From: Amycolatopsis sp.
GTDB taxonomy: Bacteria; Actinomycetota; Actinomycetes; Mycobacteriales; Pseudonocardiaceae
Direction: 5' to 3'
NCBI RefSeq assembly: GCF_025464955.1
Contig: NZ_JAODNM010000154.1
Coordinates: 50,838 to 114,837 of the forward strand
Length of the DNA stretch: 64,000 bases
Shown here: piece by piece, positions 23,871-31,688 of the stretch
Numbering within the stretch: position 1 is the stretch's first letter
How the letters are laid out: each line of letters begins with the position of its first letter
Notes under the pieces: generated by a model
Told to the model about the DNA's origin: nothing
Seen by the model: the letters and a program-made list of their open reading frames with translations, nothing else
The model's database searches: none
Position numbers and translations under genes: made by a program

Positions 23871-24066
23871 CTTCATCTCCTCCGACACTCGAGTTCCGAA
23901 TGCCTGATAATCTCCCGTGACTACCACCGAAGTACCGAATAATCGGTTGTTGTCCAGGTCTTGCCCATTAACCGGAGTTCATCCGCGCAGGATTTCCTCG
24001 GTTGCCGCGCCAGACTTGTCAAATACAGGACAGTTAGCCGTGCGGAGCAAAAATTGTAGCGGAATG

Positions 24067-24089
24067 GCGACAGATAGCGATTCTGTCGC
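24067..24089. promoter_or_regulatory. Inverted repeat before the STAND gene
   Basis: GCGACAGA-n7-TCTGTCGC, 8-bp perfect arms, 41 bp upstream of the STAND start. Could be an operator or a leader hairpin. Confidence 0.4.
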
Positions 24090-24129
24090 TACCGAAACGG
24101 ATCGGTTCAGCAAGAAGTGGAGTACGCAG

Positions 24130-26451
24130 ATGACGGATCCCCAGCACGACGTGTCCGTGTTACCGATCACCGGACGCCATCGCGAACTCTGGGCCGTGCA
24201 CAACGCTTTCCATCCCACGACCGCGCCGGTTCCGGCAACGCGGCCACGGACCGTGGTGGTGTTGCGGGGTATGGCGGGCACGGGCAAGACCGTGCTGGCC
24301 GAGCAGTACGCCGCCCTGTTCCACGACGCGTTCGCCGGTGGAGTGATCCGACTCGGCCCGTTCGGCCACCACGCGCCGGAGGAGTTCCTTTCCCAGTTCC
24401 AGCTGGCGCTGGCCCGCGCGATCTCCGCTCGCCTGGACATCGAGGTGTCCGGAATGGACCTCGGCCGGTTGCGGGACGTCTTCGCCGAGCGGATCACCAT
24501 CGCGCGCAAGAAGGTTCTTCTGCTCATCGACGACGTGCCCGCAGGGCTCCCGTCGGTGATACTGGACCACCTGCTCTTGCAGTCCGTCGAAGTATTCACG
24601 CTGATCACGAGCCGGGGTGAGTTGTCTCTGCGAGGCGCAACCTCCCTGGACCTGCCGGGGTTGACCGAGGAAGAAGGGCTCCGGCTGTTCAGCGAAGTGC
24701 GGAGACCTGTCAATGAAGCCGAGCGAGCCGCGATCGTCCGGCTGGTGAAACGCTGCGGCGGACATCCGTTCACCCTGCGTGCCAACGCTTTCACCGTCCA
24801 GAACGACCCTGGACCCCTCGACGACGGCTGCGTGCTCGCCCTGCCGGACACCGCACCGCAGGCCATCCGGGAGGTAATGACCCGGCTCAACCTGGGAGCG
24901 CGGCGTCTGAGCACGCTCGCGAGCGTGCTCGCGCCCGTGCCGTTCCCGACCGGACTTGCCCGGGAAGTACTCGGGTCCCCGGATATCGCCGAGTTCGCAC
25001 AGTCCGTGCAGGAGCTCGTGTCACGAGGGTTCGCGACACGCACGGAAGGCGGACTGCAGATCCAGGCATTGGCGGCGGAGGTGGCGGGTGCCGAATTCGA
25101 GCCGGACCAGTTTCCCGAGCTTGCGGCGGAAGCCCTGCGACGTCGGCTGTCCGAGGACCGCGAAGATCGCCACGGCTTCCTTCTCCAGCACGCCCGGGCG
25201 GTCACCGAGCGCACCACCGCGCACCGGATCGAGCTGTTGCGCCCGATCGCGGCGGCCTACCGGAACCAGGGCGACGTATTCGCCGCTGGTGAGATCTACG
25301 CGATGATCCTCGCGGACGCGGCCGCGGCCGCCGCGGACTTCATCGCGGCCGCGCGAATCGAGATCGCCTGCGGGCTTTACGACGAGGCGATCACACACGC
25401 CCGGCATGCGACGACACTGGCCGTCGAGGGGCCCGACCGGTCTGCGGCCGCGTCGATCGCGGCTCAAGCACTCGACTGCCTCGGCGACTATGCCGCCGCT
25501 GACCACATGGTCCGGCTCGCCTACGACGGCAGGCGCCCGGTGAACGCCGGCGAGCGGCTGCGAGCGGTGGTGGCGATGGCACGAGCTTGCCGGCTGCGTG
25601 GCCGGCCCGCGGAGGCTGTCACCCTGCTCGAAGCGACCCTGCCGGAACTCCGAGCTTCACCATCAGACGCGCTGCGAGCCGAGCTGACGCCTTCCGCAAG
25701 CCTCGAGTACGCCCGAAGCCTGCAGTTCAGCGGGCACCCGCGCCGCGCACGCGAGGTCGCGGCGGAGCTCGTGGCGGCTTACCGCGCCGAAGGCCGGGAA
25801 CATCATTTCCGGTGCACCGAGGCCGAACTGGTGCGCGCGGACGCGATGCTCACCCTTGACCTGCAAGCCCTACGGGCGAACCCCAGTGACCAGGAGCGAT
25901 GGGCTACCGAACTGCGGGAGCTGGAAAGAACCTACGAAAAGCGCTGCGGTTCGGAGAATCCGCTGACGCTGACCGCCACGGCCTTGGCCGACCGCGCGCT
26001 CCTCGCCTTGGGGCAACCACGACATGCGCTGGGTGTACTGGGCGCGACCGAGCGCACCGTTGTCCGCGTGCTCGGCGAGGAACACCGGCTGTGCTACCGG
26101 ATCCGGCACGGGATGGCACTCGCCCTCGCCCAGCTGCACGAGTTCGGGCGCCAGGCCGATCTGCTCGAAAGCATCCTCGAACCCCAGGTGCGGCTACTGG
26201 GCCGCACCCATCCCGAAACCCTTGAAACCAGGGTCGATCTCGGCCTCGCGCTCGTGTTCAGCGGCCGGGGCCCACGTCAACGCGCGATCGAACTGGTCGA
26301 CAGCGCGGCGGAAGACATCACCGCGAACGAGGCCATCCACCCTGACCTGTCCGCGAAAGCGCTAGCCGCCAAGCGGTTGGTTCAGCTACCCCATCCGGTG
26401 GTATCCGCGCTGTTCACTGTCGAAGAACTGGTCTGGCCACGGACCGGGTGA
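24130..26451 (+). CDS. STAND NTPase with C-terminal TPR-like repeats
   Basis: 773 aa. NB-ARC/STAND ATPase: LRGMAGTGKTVLAEQ (P-loop 47-54), Walker B KVLLLIDDVP, TLITSRGE, and winged-helix region LGARRLSTLASVLAPVPFPT near 260. From about 380 the protein is alpha-helical with tetratricopeptide-like repeats (YRNQGDVFAAGEIYAMIL, CGLYDEAITHARHATTLA, LGYE-type ATERTVVRVLGEEHRLCYRI). Such proteins oligomerise on sensing a ligand through the repeats. There is no N-terminal effector domain, so an effector would have to be separate, perhaps the TIR or SEFIR proteins nearby. An upstream in-frame ATG at 24064 is possible but lies in the inverted repeat. Confidence 0.85.
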   Translation: MTDPQHDVSVLPITGRHRELWAVHNAFHPTTAPVPATRPRTVVVLRGMAGTGKTVLAEQYAALFHDAFAGGVIRLGPFGHHAPEEFLSQFQLALARAISARLDIEVSGMDLGRLRDVFAERITIARKKVLLLIDDVPAGLPSVILDHLLLQSVEVFTLITSRGELSLRGATSLDLPGLTEEEGLRLFSEVRRPVNEAERAAIVRLVKRCGGHPFTLRANAFTVQNDPGPLDDGCVLALPDTAPQAIREVMTRLNLGARRLSTLASVLAPVPFPTGLAREVLGSPDIAEFAQSVQELVSRGFATRTEGGLQIQALAAEVAGAEFEPDQFPELAAEALRRRLSEDREDRHGFLLQHARAVTERTTAHRIELLRPIAAAYRNQGDVFAAGEIYAMILADAAAAAADFIAAARIEIACGLYDEAITHARHATTLAVEGPDRSAAASIAAQALDCLGDYAAADHMVRLAYDGRRPVNAGERLRAVVAMARACRLRGRPAEAVTLLEATLPELRASPSDALRAELTPSASLEYARSLQFSGHPRRAREVAAELVAAYRAEGREHHFRCTEAELVRADAMLTLDLQALRANPSDQERWATELRELERTYEKRCGSENPLTLTATALADRALLALGQPRHALGVLGATERTVVRVLGEEHRLCYRIRHGMALALAQLHEFGRQADLLESILEPQVRLLGRTHPETLETRVDLGLALVFSGRGPRQRAIELVDSAAEDITANEAIHPDLSAKALAAKRLVQLPHPVVSALFTVEELVWPRTG

Positions 26452-26467
26452 GCACCCACGACCGGCA

Positions 26468-27421
26468 CTAGGGCTGCCAGCGTACCCCGTACGCGAAACC
26501 CGGTGCCAGATGGCGGAACTGGACGTGCACCTCACCCGAGTCGTCGGGCGTCAGGGTCACCCCTCGCGACTGGTGATCTCGCGCGTCGTTCTGAAGCACC
26601 TTCTCCAGTTGGACGATCTCCACCGGACCCGGCCGGGGGAAACGGATGTTCAGGTCGAACAGGTCGACCGGATGCCGGGGCACGCACACGTAGTGCGGCT
26701 GCCGCAGAACGGCCCGGAACCGTAGCAGGATCTCGTGCCGTTCCTTGAGGCGAAGCGGCGCGGGCAGCTGAAGGGCGAGGCCGACCCGGTCGCTGGATTC
26801 CATCACGCGGCCGGTGAGCAACCCGCCGTGGAAGACGTCGACGTCCAGCTCGTCGTCCCTGAACGAACGCCCGTCTTCCACCGAATCGGTCAGGGTCAGC
26901 GCCAGGTCGAGCTCGGCGATGTCCTCGGCATCGGCGACCACCCGGCGGAACTCGAACGCCTCCGGCACCGGCTGGTCGAGGGCCAGTGACACCCTCAGCT
27001 CTTCGGTATGCCAGCTGCGACTCGGGTAGGGCCGCGCCGGCGGTTCCGATTCAGCGGCCACCGCGAGCTCCGCGACCTGCTCGATACCCTCGTCGATGCG
27101 GCGGCGCACCGTCCGGACGTCACGGTCGAGCGTCTGGGCCACCCAACGCACCCGGTCCTGGTAGAAGGGGTTCCGCGCGTCCTCGTGGAGCCCGAACGCG
27201 GCGAGCACCGCCGTCCGCAGGTCTTCCGGCAGCGGCGCGGCGAAAGCACGCAAGCACTCGGAAGTCTTTCGTCGGATTTCCGCGGTGTCCTCATCCTCGG
27301 AAATACCGAAGACAGCCCGCAAGGCCGGCCCGACGCGTTCGCCGAGTTGAGCTGCCGAGATCCCCCTTCCCTTACGAAGAAGCTTCAATTCACCGACGAC
27401 TGCCGTCGCGCTGATGCCCAC
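26468..27421 (-). CDS. HTH-like protein of unknown function associated with STAND/TIR genes
   Basis: 317 aa. N-terminal half is helical and conserved in type among actinobacterial hypothetical proteins: VVGELKLLRKGRGISAAQLG, LRTAVLAAFGLHEDARNPFY, then DRDVRTVRRRIDEGIEQVAE, which resembles a sigma-region-4-like HTH. The C-terminal half is beta-rich (LRVSLALDQPVPEAFEFRRV, HEILLRFRAVLRQPHYVCVP). GTG 27421 is chosen for its GGGGAGGA ribosome-binding site. Function unknown; a sensor or adaptor for the neighbouring signalling genes is the best guess. Convergent with the STAND gene, 16 bp apart. Confidence 0.7.
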   Translation of the reverse strand: MGISATAVVGELKLLRKGRGISAAQLGERVGPALRAVFGISEDEDTAEIRRKTSECLRAFAAPLPEDLRTAVLAAFGLHEDARNPFYQDRVRWVAQTLDRDVRTVRRRIDEGIEQVAELAVAAESEPPARPYPSRSWHTEELRVSLALDQPVPEAFEFRRVVADAEDIAELDLALTLTDSVEDGRSFRDDELDVDVFHGGLLTGRVMESSDRVGLALQLPAPLRLKERHEILLRFRAVLRQPHYVCVPRHPVDLFDLNIRFPRPGPVEIVQLEKVLQNDARDHQSRGVTLTPDDSGEVHVQFRHLAPGFAYGVRWQP

Positions 27422-27527
27422 CTGTCCTCCCCACCGGGAACACGCACGATCGTCAATAGTGGTCAGCCGGGCCACCGGTGTCCAGCAGATCATGGAATAC
27501 AACCTGGATCGTTATTTCGTGGTTTCT

Positions 27528-27551
27528 TGTTTCCTCCCGTTGGTGGAAACA
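27528..27551. promoter_or_regulatory. Inverted repeat in the small-ORF promoter region
   Basis: TGTTTCC-n10-GGAAACA with 7-bp arms, between the divergent HTH-like gene and the 52-codon gene. Likely operator for one or both. Confidence 0.4.
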
Positions 27552-27686
27552 GGAAACTCCTTGTCGCCCCTCGATGGGCATCGCATTCTTGGTTAGCCGC
27601 CCGATTGAGCGGCGAAAACCCTGAAAAGCCACGGATTTCCCGTGTTCTCGAGTGGTGCCCTGGCGCGTTGTCCCGGAGGAGTCGAG

Positions 27687-27845
27687 TTGAAGGTCATGTG
27701 TTCGTTTTCGCTGCTCCTGCGGCTGGTTTTCTGGTTGTCGGTGTTCGCCTTCGTCGTCGGCGTAGCACTGGGCGGCACGCCTGGGATCGCCCCGCCGGAC
27801 CGGGTCGCCCCCGTGGTCACCATCCACGGAGAGGAGGCGAGCTGA
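27687..27845 (+). CDS. 52-aa single-span membrane protein
   Basis: TTG start at 27687 is set by GGAGGAG six bases upstream. The protein begins MKVMCSFSLLLRLVFWLSVF, one hydrophobic span to about residue 30, then a short polar tail (APPDRVAPVVTIHGEEAS). No homologue recognised. It is the first of two small ORFs that lead into the XRE-STAND-TPR regulator at 28048; the next ORF starts 2 bp after its stop. Could be a membrane anchor, toxin-like peptide or signal precursor. Confidence 0.5.
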   Translation: MKVMCSFSLLLRLVFWLSVFAFVVGVALGGTPGIAPPDRVAPVVTIHGEEAS

Positions 27846-27847
27846 GC

Positions 27848-27904
27848 ATGCAGACGCACATCATCGAACTGATCGTGTCCCTGCTGACCCGCACGTTCGG
27901 CTGA
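27848..27904 (+). CDS. 18-aa hydrophobic micro-ORF
   Basis: ATG 27848 lies 2 bp after the stop of the 52-codon gene, with GAGGAGG about 8 bases upstream inside that gene. It encodes MQTHIIELIVSLLTRTFG, an amphipathic or hydrophobic peptide. It precedes a STAND-TPR regulator, a protein type that in other bacteria can sense small peptides. Reality of translation is inferred only from spacing and the ribosome-binding site. Confidence 0.35.
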   Translation: MQTHIIELIVSLLTRTFG

Positions 27905-28047
27905 GGCCGGACATGCTTGACGACCACGGGCTGTGCGCACAGCCGCCGGCCAGGTCCGCGGACCTGGCCGGCCCCAGGGTGGCTTCACGGCGGTGTGGCA
28001 AGGCCGTCCGTGCAGCCATACTGGCCATCCGACAGGGATGGGGGCTG

Positions 28048-30246
28048 ATGAACGAACGAGCGACCTTCGGCGCCGAACTGCGGCGCCTTCGTCGATCGGC
28101 CGGTCTCTCCTTGGCCGAACTGGCCGAACGCACCCACTACAGCAAGGGCTATCTGAGCAAGGTGGAAACCGGGCTCGCCACGCCGAATCCCGCACTGGCC
28201 GCGCTCTGTGAGTCCGAACTCGGAGCAACCGGGGCGCTGACCGCGGTGCTGCCGCAGACGCCAGTACGACGCAGGACCCGCCCGGACGTCCGACCGTCGT
28301 GGTTGCCCGCCGCGGCGACCGTGTTCACCGGCCGGACCACGGAGGTGCAAGCCATCCGAGACGCGCTGGAGGCGGACGGTGGGGTCTGCGTGGTTTCGGG
28401 CATGAGCGGCGTAGGCAAGACCGAGCTCGCGATCCGCTGCGCTCACCGCCTCGAAGCCGGGTTCGCCGACGGATCCCTGTTCGTCGATCTGCGTGGGGCC
28501 AGTCCCGACGAGCAGGCAACCGACCCGGCGGCCGTACAGGACCGGCTGCTCCGCGTACTGGACGTCCCGGCCGACCGGATCCCGGCAGATCCGGACGACC
28601 GTGCGGCGTTGTACCGATCGCGGCTGCGCGGACGCAGCCTGCTGCTGGTCCTGGACAACGCGGCGAACGCGGCGCAAGTGCGATCACTGTTGCCTGCCGA
28701 ACCGAAATGCCGGGTACTGGTCACCAGCCGGTCCAGGCTGAGCTCCTTGGATGACGCCCGGCATATCTCCCTGGATCCACTGGATCAGCCCGCGGCCGTC
28801 GAACTGTTCCTCTCGCTCACCGGATGCCCGCCTGGCGAGGTCGTCACCCGAGTGGTCGAACACTGCGCCGGGCTGCCGCTGGCGATCCGGATCGCCGCGG
28901 CCCGGCTGCGTGCCCACCCGAGTTGGGACGTCGGCGAGCTGGACAGGCGACTCGGCGCCGAAGCGGAGCGGCTGGGCGAGCTGGACGACGGCGAACGCTC
29001 ACTGTTCGCGGCGTTCCAGCTGTCCGTGCGGCAGCTCAGCCTCGCCGAAACCAGGCTTTTCGGACTGCTCGCCCTGTACCCCGGCACGGACTTCGATGTC
29101 CACACCGCGAGTTCGCTGGCCGCTGTTTCCCTGCGCGAGGCCGACCGGCAGCTGGAACGACTGCACGACGCTTACCTGCTCAACCAGCCCGAAATGGACC
29201 GGTACGGGTTCCACGACCTGCTGCGTGTGTTCGCCGGCGAAACCGTGCTCGCCGCCTTGCCTGCGCAGGAAGCCTCGGCGGCCTTTCGGCGGCTGATGGA
29301 CTTCGCTGTGCGAACTGCTTCGCAAGCGGATCGACTGCTTGCGCCACAACGTTTCCGGCCCGAGATCGAGTTCGGCCCGGAGGTGCCCGAAACGGTGCGC
29401 TTGGACGACGATGACATGGCTCTTGGCTGGTTCCGTACCGAGTGGGTGGGCCTGGTCGAGCTGTGCCGGGTGGCTGGTGAGCGGGGCGAGCACGAACGAT
29501 GCTGGCAACTCGCGTTCTTCCTGCGGAGCTTCTTCTTCACAGCCAAGCTGTGGGATCCGTGGATCGCGACGCATCGATGGGCTCTCAGGTCGGCCGACGA
29601 ACTCGGCGACACCTGGGCACTGGCGACCACGACGGCCAATCTCGGCATCGGACTTGTCGATCGCGGCGACCTCGACGAGGCGTCCACCTGTTTCGGCGAC
29701 GCACTCGTGCTGTACCAGCGGCTCGGCGACGTTCACGGGGAAAATACCGCGCTGGCACACAGCGCGTGGGTCGATCACTACCGCGGCAAACACGCCGTCG
29801 CGCTCAGAGACTTCCAGCAGGCACGGGATTTCTACGAGCGGACCGGCAACCGCGGCAACGCCGCGATCACCGCCCGCGGCAGTGCGCTCGTGCTCGTCGC
29901 ACTCGGACGGGCTCCCGAAGCCGCGTCGCTCGCCGCGACGACGTTGACCGTCTTCGATGAGCTCAAGCTGGACCTCGACGCGACCATGGCCCTCAACTGC
30001 CTTGGCTGGGCTTGGTTCCACGCGGGCCACCACGACCGCGCGAGAAGCGCCTACCGGGACGCGGTTGACCGGGCGAAAGCCTGCGGAAGTACCTACGAAA
30101 CCGCTCGGGCCTATACCGGGATGGGCAATGTGGCCGCCGCGAACGGCTCGGCCGACCTCGCACGGGAGCTGTGGCACCGTGCGGACCAAACCCATGCCGG
30201 CCTCGACCCGGTCATGGTCGGCGAGGCCCGCGTGCGCATGGCGTAG
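28048..30246 (+). CDS. XRE-HTH / NB-ARC / TPR regulator
   Basis: 732 aa. Residues 5-60 are an XRE HTH (FGAELRRLRRSAGLSLAELA, GYLSKVETGLATPNP). An NB-ARC ATPase follows: FTGRTTEVQAIRDAL, GMSGVGKTELA (118-127), LLLVLDNAANAAQVRSLLP, RVLVTSRSRL, GLPLAIRIAAARL. The C-terminal third is TPR (NLGIGLVDRGDLDEASTCFG, HSAWVDHYRGKHAVALRDFQ). This architecture is common in actinobacterial pathway regulators: the TPR/ATPase part senses and the HTH binds DNA. ATG 28048 follows GGGATGGGGG. It may be co-transcribed with the two small ORFs ahead of it. Confidence 0.88.
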   Translation: MNERATFGAELRRLRRSAGLSLAELAERTHYSKGYLSKVETGLATPNPALAALCESELGATGALTAVLPQTPVRRRTRPDVRPSWLPAAATVFTGRTTEVQAIRDALEADGGVCVVSGMSGVGKTELAIRCAHRLEAGFADGSLFVDLRGASPDEQATDPAAVQDRLLRVLDVPADRIPADPDDRAALYRSRLRGRSLLLVLDNAANAAQVRSLLPAEPKCRVLVTSRSRLSSLDDARHISLDPLDQPAAVELFLSLTGCPPGEVVTRVVEHCAGLPLAIRIAAARLRAHPSWDVGELDRRLGAEAERLGELDDGERSLFAAFQLSVRQLSLAETRLFGLLALYPGTDFDVHTASSLAAVSLREADRQLERLHDAYLLNQPEMDRYGFHDLLRVFAGETVLAALPAQEASAAFRRLMDFAVRTASQADRLLAPQRFRPEIEFGPEVPETVRLDDDDMALGWFRTEWVGLVELCRVAGERGEHERCWQLAFFLRSFFFTAKLWDPWIATHRWALRSADELGDTWALATTTANLGIGLVDRGDLDEASTCFGDALVLYQRLGDVHGENTALAHSAWVDHYRGKHAVALRDFQQARDFYERTGNRGNAAITARGSALVLVALGRAPEAASLAATTLTVFDELKLDLDATMALNCLGWAWFHAGHHDRARSAYRDAVDRAKACGSTYETARAYTGMGNVAAANGSADLARELWHRADQTHAGLDPVMVGEARVRMA

Positions 30247-30284
30247 CCGGAAGACGGGATCGGTCAGTGCTCGGGCAACCGGTC

Positions 30285-30795
30285 CTACGGTACGAAAACC
30301 CGGGTCACGAGGTCGCGGCGGCTGCGGACACCGGTCTTGGCGAAGATCGACTTCAGATGATCCTGGACGGTGTGTCGTGAGATGAACAGCCGCGCGGCGA
30401 TTCCGGCGGTGTCGCAGCCATGGAGGACGAGCTCGGTCAGCTCGCGTTCGCGGGCGGTGAGCCCGTAGGCGAGGGAGATCAGCGGCGCGACCGCCGGTGC
30501 GGTCGCGGCCTGCAGGATGACTGCCACCCGTCAGGATCCGCCGCCTGTCGCCGGCGAGGCGAGCACCTGAATCCAGTCGCCCGACGCTCCAAGCACGCAA
30601 GCGCTGGCATCCACGCCCGTTGTCCGGACGCGCTCGGCGACGTTGAGCAGGAGCATGATCAGCCCAGGCCATAGCGCCGAGGTGCTTCCGGACATCCTGG
30701 TCCGCACCCCCGCGGCGCGGAATCCTTGGCCCAGCAAGGAAACCAGCTCGTGCGCGAAGTCGCCTTCGTCCTCGGTGAAGTCGGTGCGACCTTCG
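30285..30795 (-). pseudogene. LuxR-family regulator, frameshifted C-terminal remnant
   Basis: The GerE-type HTH is intact at 30285-30527 (YGLTARERELTELVLHGCDT, AARLFISRHTVQDHLKSIFA, KTGVRSRRDL). The part just upstream continues in another frame (LLLNVAERVRTTGVDASACV, LGASGDWIQVLASPATGG), so one frameshift lies near 30528-30540. Nothing before about 30795 matches the family: the N-terminal half is gone and the sequence runs into a cupin remnant on the other strand. Confidence 0.7.
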
Positions 30796-30796
30796 A

Positions 30797-31238
30797 CCTG
30801 GGTGGTGGGAGACACGTACACGGTCAAGGCGACCGTGGAGTCGACCGGCGGCGCGTTCGGACTGCTCGAAGCGTCCGTGCCGCCGGGCAGCGGCCCACCG
30901 CCACATGTGCACACCAGGCAGGACGAGGCGTTCTATCTGCTTGACGGTGTCCTCGAGGTCACCGCGGGCGAGAAGACAACCGTCGTCCGGACAGGCGATT
31001 TCGTCTATCTGCCGCGCGGAACCGCGCACTGGTTCAGGAATCCGGGCGTCAATCCGCCCGCGCGCTGATTCTGGCTACGCCGGGCGGTTTCGAGGAGTTC
31101 TTCACCGAGGCCGGCATACCGGCGCGCCCCGGCGAACAGGCCGCGCCAATGGGACCCGCCGACTTCGAACGCATCGCCGGGCTGTCGCTGAAGTACGGCA
31201 CGCGGATCGAAGCCCCGCCCGCCATTCGCCCCCACTAA
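30797..31238 (+). pseudogene. Cupin-domain protein, truncated and frameshifted
   Basis: A quercetin-dioxygenase-like cupin: WVVGDTYTVKATVESTGGAF, PPHVHTRQDEAFYLLDGVLE (cupin motif 1), VYLPRGTAHWFRNPG (motif 2). The first frame stops at 31068; the C-terminal part (LILATPGGFEEFFTEAGIPA to APPAIRPH) continues in another frame to 31238, so a frameshift lies near 31050. The first few residues and start codon are missing at the junction with the LuxR remnant. Confidence 0.7.
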
Positions 31239-31255
31239 GCCCAGAGGAGACCGCA

Positions 31256-31440
31256 ATGACCACCGCACAGCACATTTTCGGTTATGTCGATCGCAAGGAC
31301 CCGCACGGGTTACTTGAACTGTTCGCCGAAGACGCCACGATGGTGTTCGACAACGGTGAACCGCTGCAAGGGCATCCGGCCATCCTGGCCGCGAACCTGG
31401 GCTTCATGTCCTCCATCCAGGGCCTGCGTCACCGGATCAC
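31256..31440 (+). pseudogene. SnoaL/NTF2-like protein, N-terminal half only
   Basis: Starts at ATG 31256 after GAGGAGA and reads MTTAQHIFGYVDRKDPHGLL, ELFAEDATMVFDNGEPLQGH, PAILAANLGFMSSIQGLRHR. This is the head of an NTF2-like polyketide-cyclase/isomerase-type protein. At about 31440 it runs directly into the tail of a cytochrome P450, losing its C-terminal half. Confidence 0.7.
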
Positions 31441-31590
31441 CGCGCGTCGAGCTGCGGATCGCCCTGCCCGCGCTGCTGCGGCGGCTGCCCGAACTGCGCC
31501 TGGCCGTGCCACACGAGCAAATCAAGCCCAAGCCGGGCCTCGTCGGCGTCGCCGAACTCCCCTCGTCTGGTGACGCGGACAACACGCTCC
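31441..31590 (+). pseudogene. Cytochrome P450 C-terminal fragment
   Basis: The sequence encodes ARVELRIALPALLRRLPELR then LAVPHEQIKPKPGLVGVAEL, the stretch that follows the heme-Cys loop in bacterial P450s and leads to the terminal strand. A one-base loss near 31560 disrupts the expected final residues. No heme-binding Cys or earlier P450 sequence is present. Confidence 0.7.
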
Positions 31591-31601
31591 CGCTGACGAT
31601 T

Positions 31602-31623
31602 CGCAAGTCGGCGGCGAGTTGCG
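31602..31623. repeat. Dispersed palindromic repeat, degenerate copy
   Basis: CGCAAGTCG-GCGG-CGAGTTGCG, the core of the repeat with one arm change, placed directly after the P450 fragment. Confidence 0.5.
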
Positions 31624-31629
31624 CGGCGC

Positions 31630-31675
31630 AAAGGCGGGGCTGGTCCCGATCGTGATCGGACCCAGCCCCGCCTTT
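31630..31675. terminator. Bidirectional terminator between remnants and argG
   Basis: AAAGGCGGGGCTGG pairs perfectly with CCAGCCCCGCCTTT, with an inner CCGATC/GATCGG extension. The A/T ends on both sides make it usable from both strands; for argG it begins 14 bp after the stop. Confidence 0.85.
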
Positions 31676-31688
31676 GTCCGGCCGTGTG

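Noticed and set aside
27687..27904. FxSxx-COOH type cyclophane precursor peptide
   Set aside because: Neither small ORF ends in the F-x-S-x-x motif and there is no radical-SAM gene in the window.
28999..31029. A 676-codon minus-strand frame opposite the XRE-STAND-TPR gene
   Set aside because: Shadow of the regulator and of the cupin remnant; no motif, no ribosome-binding site.
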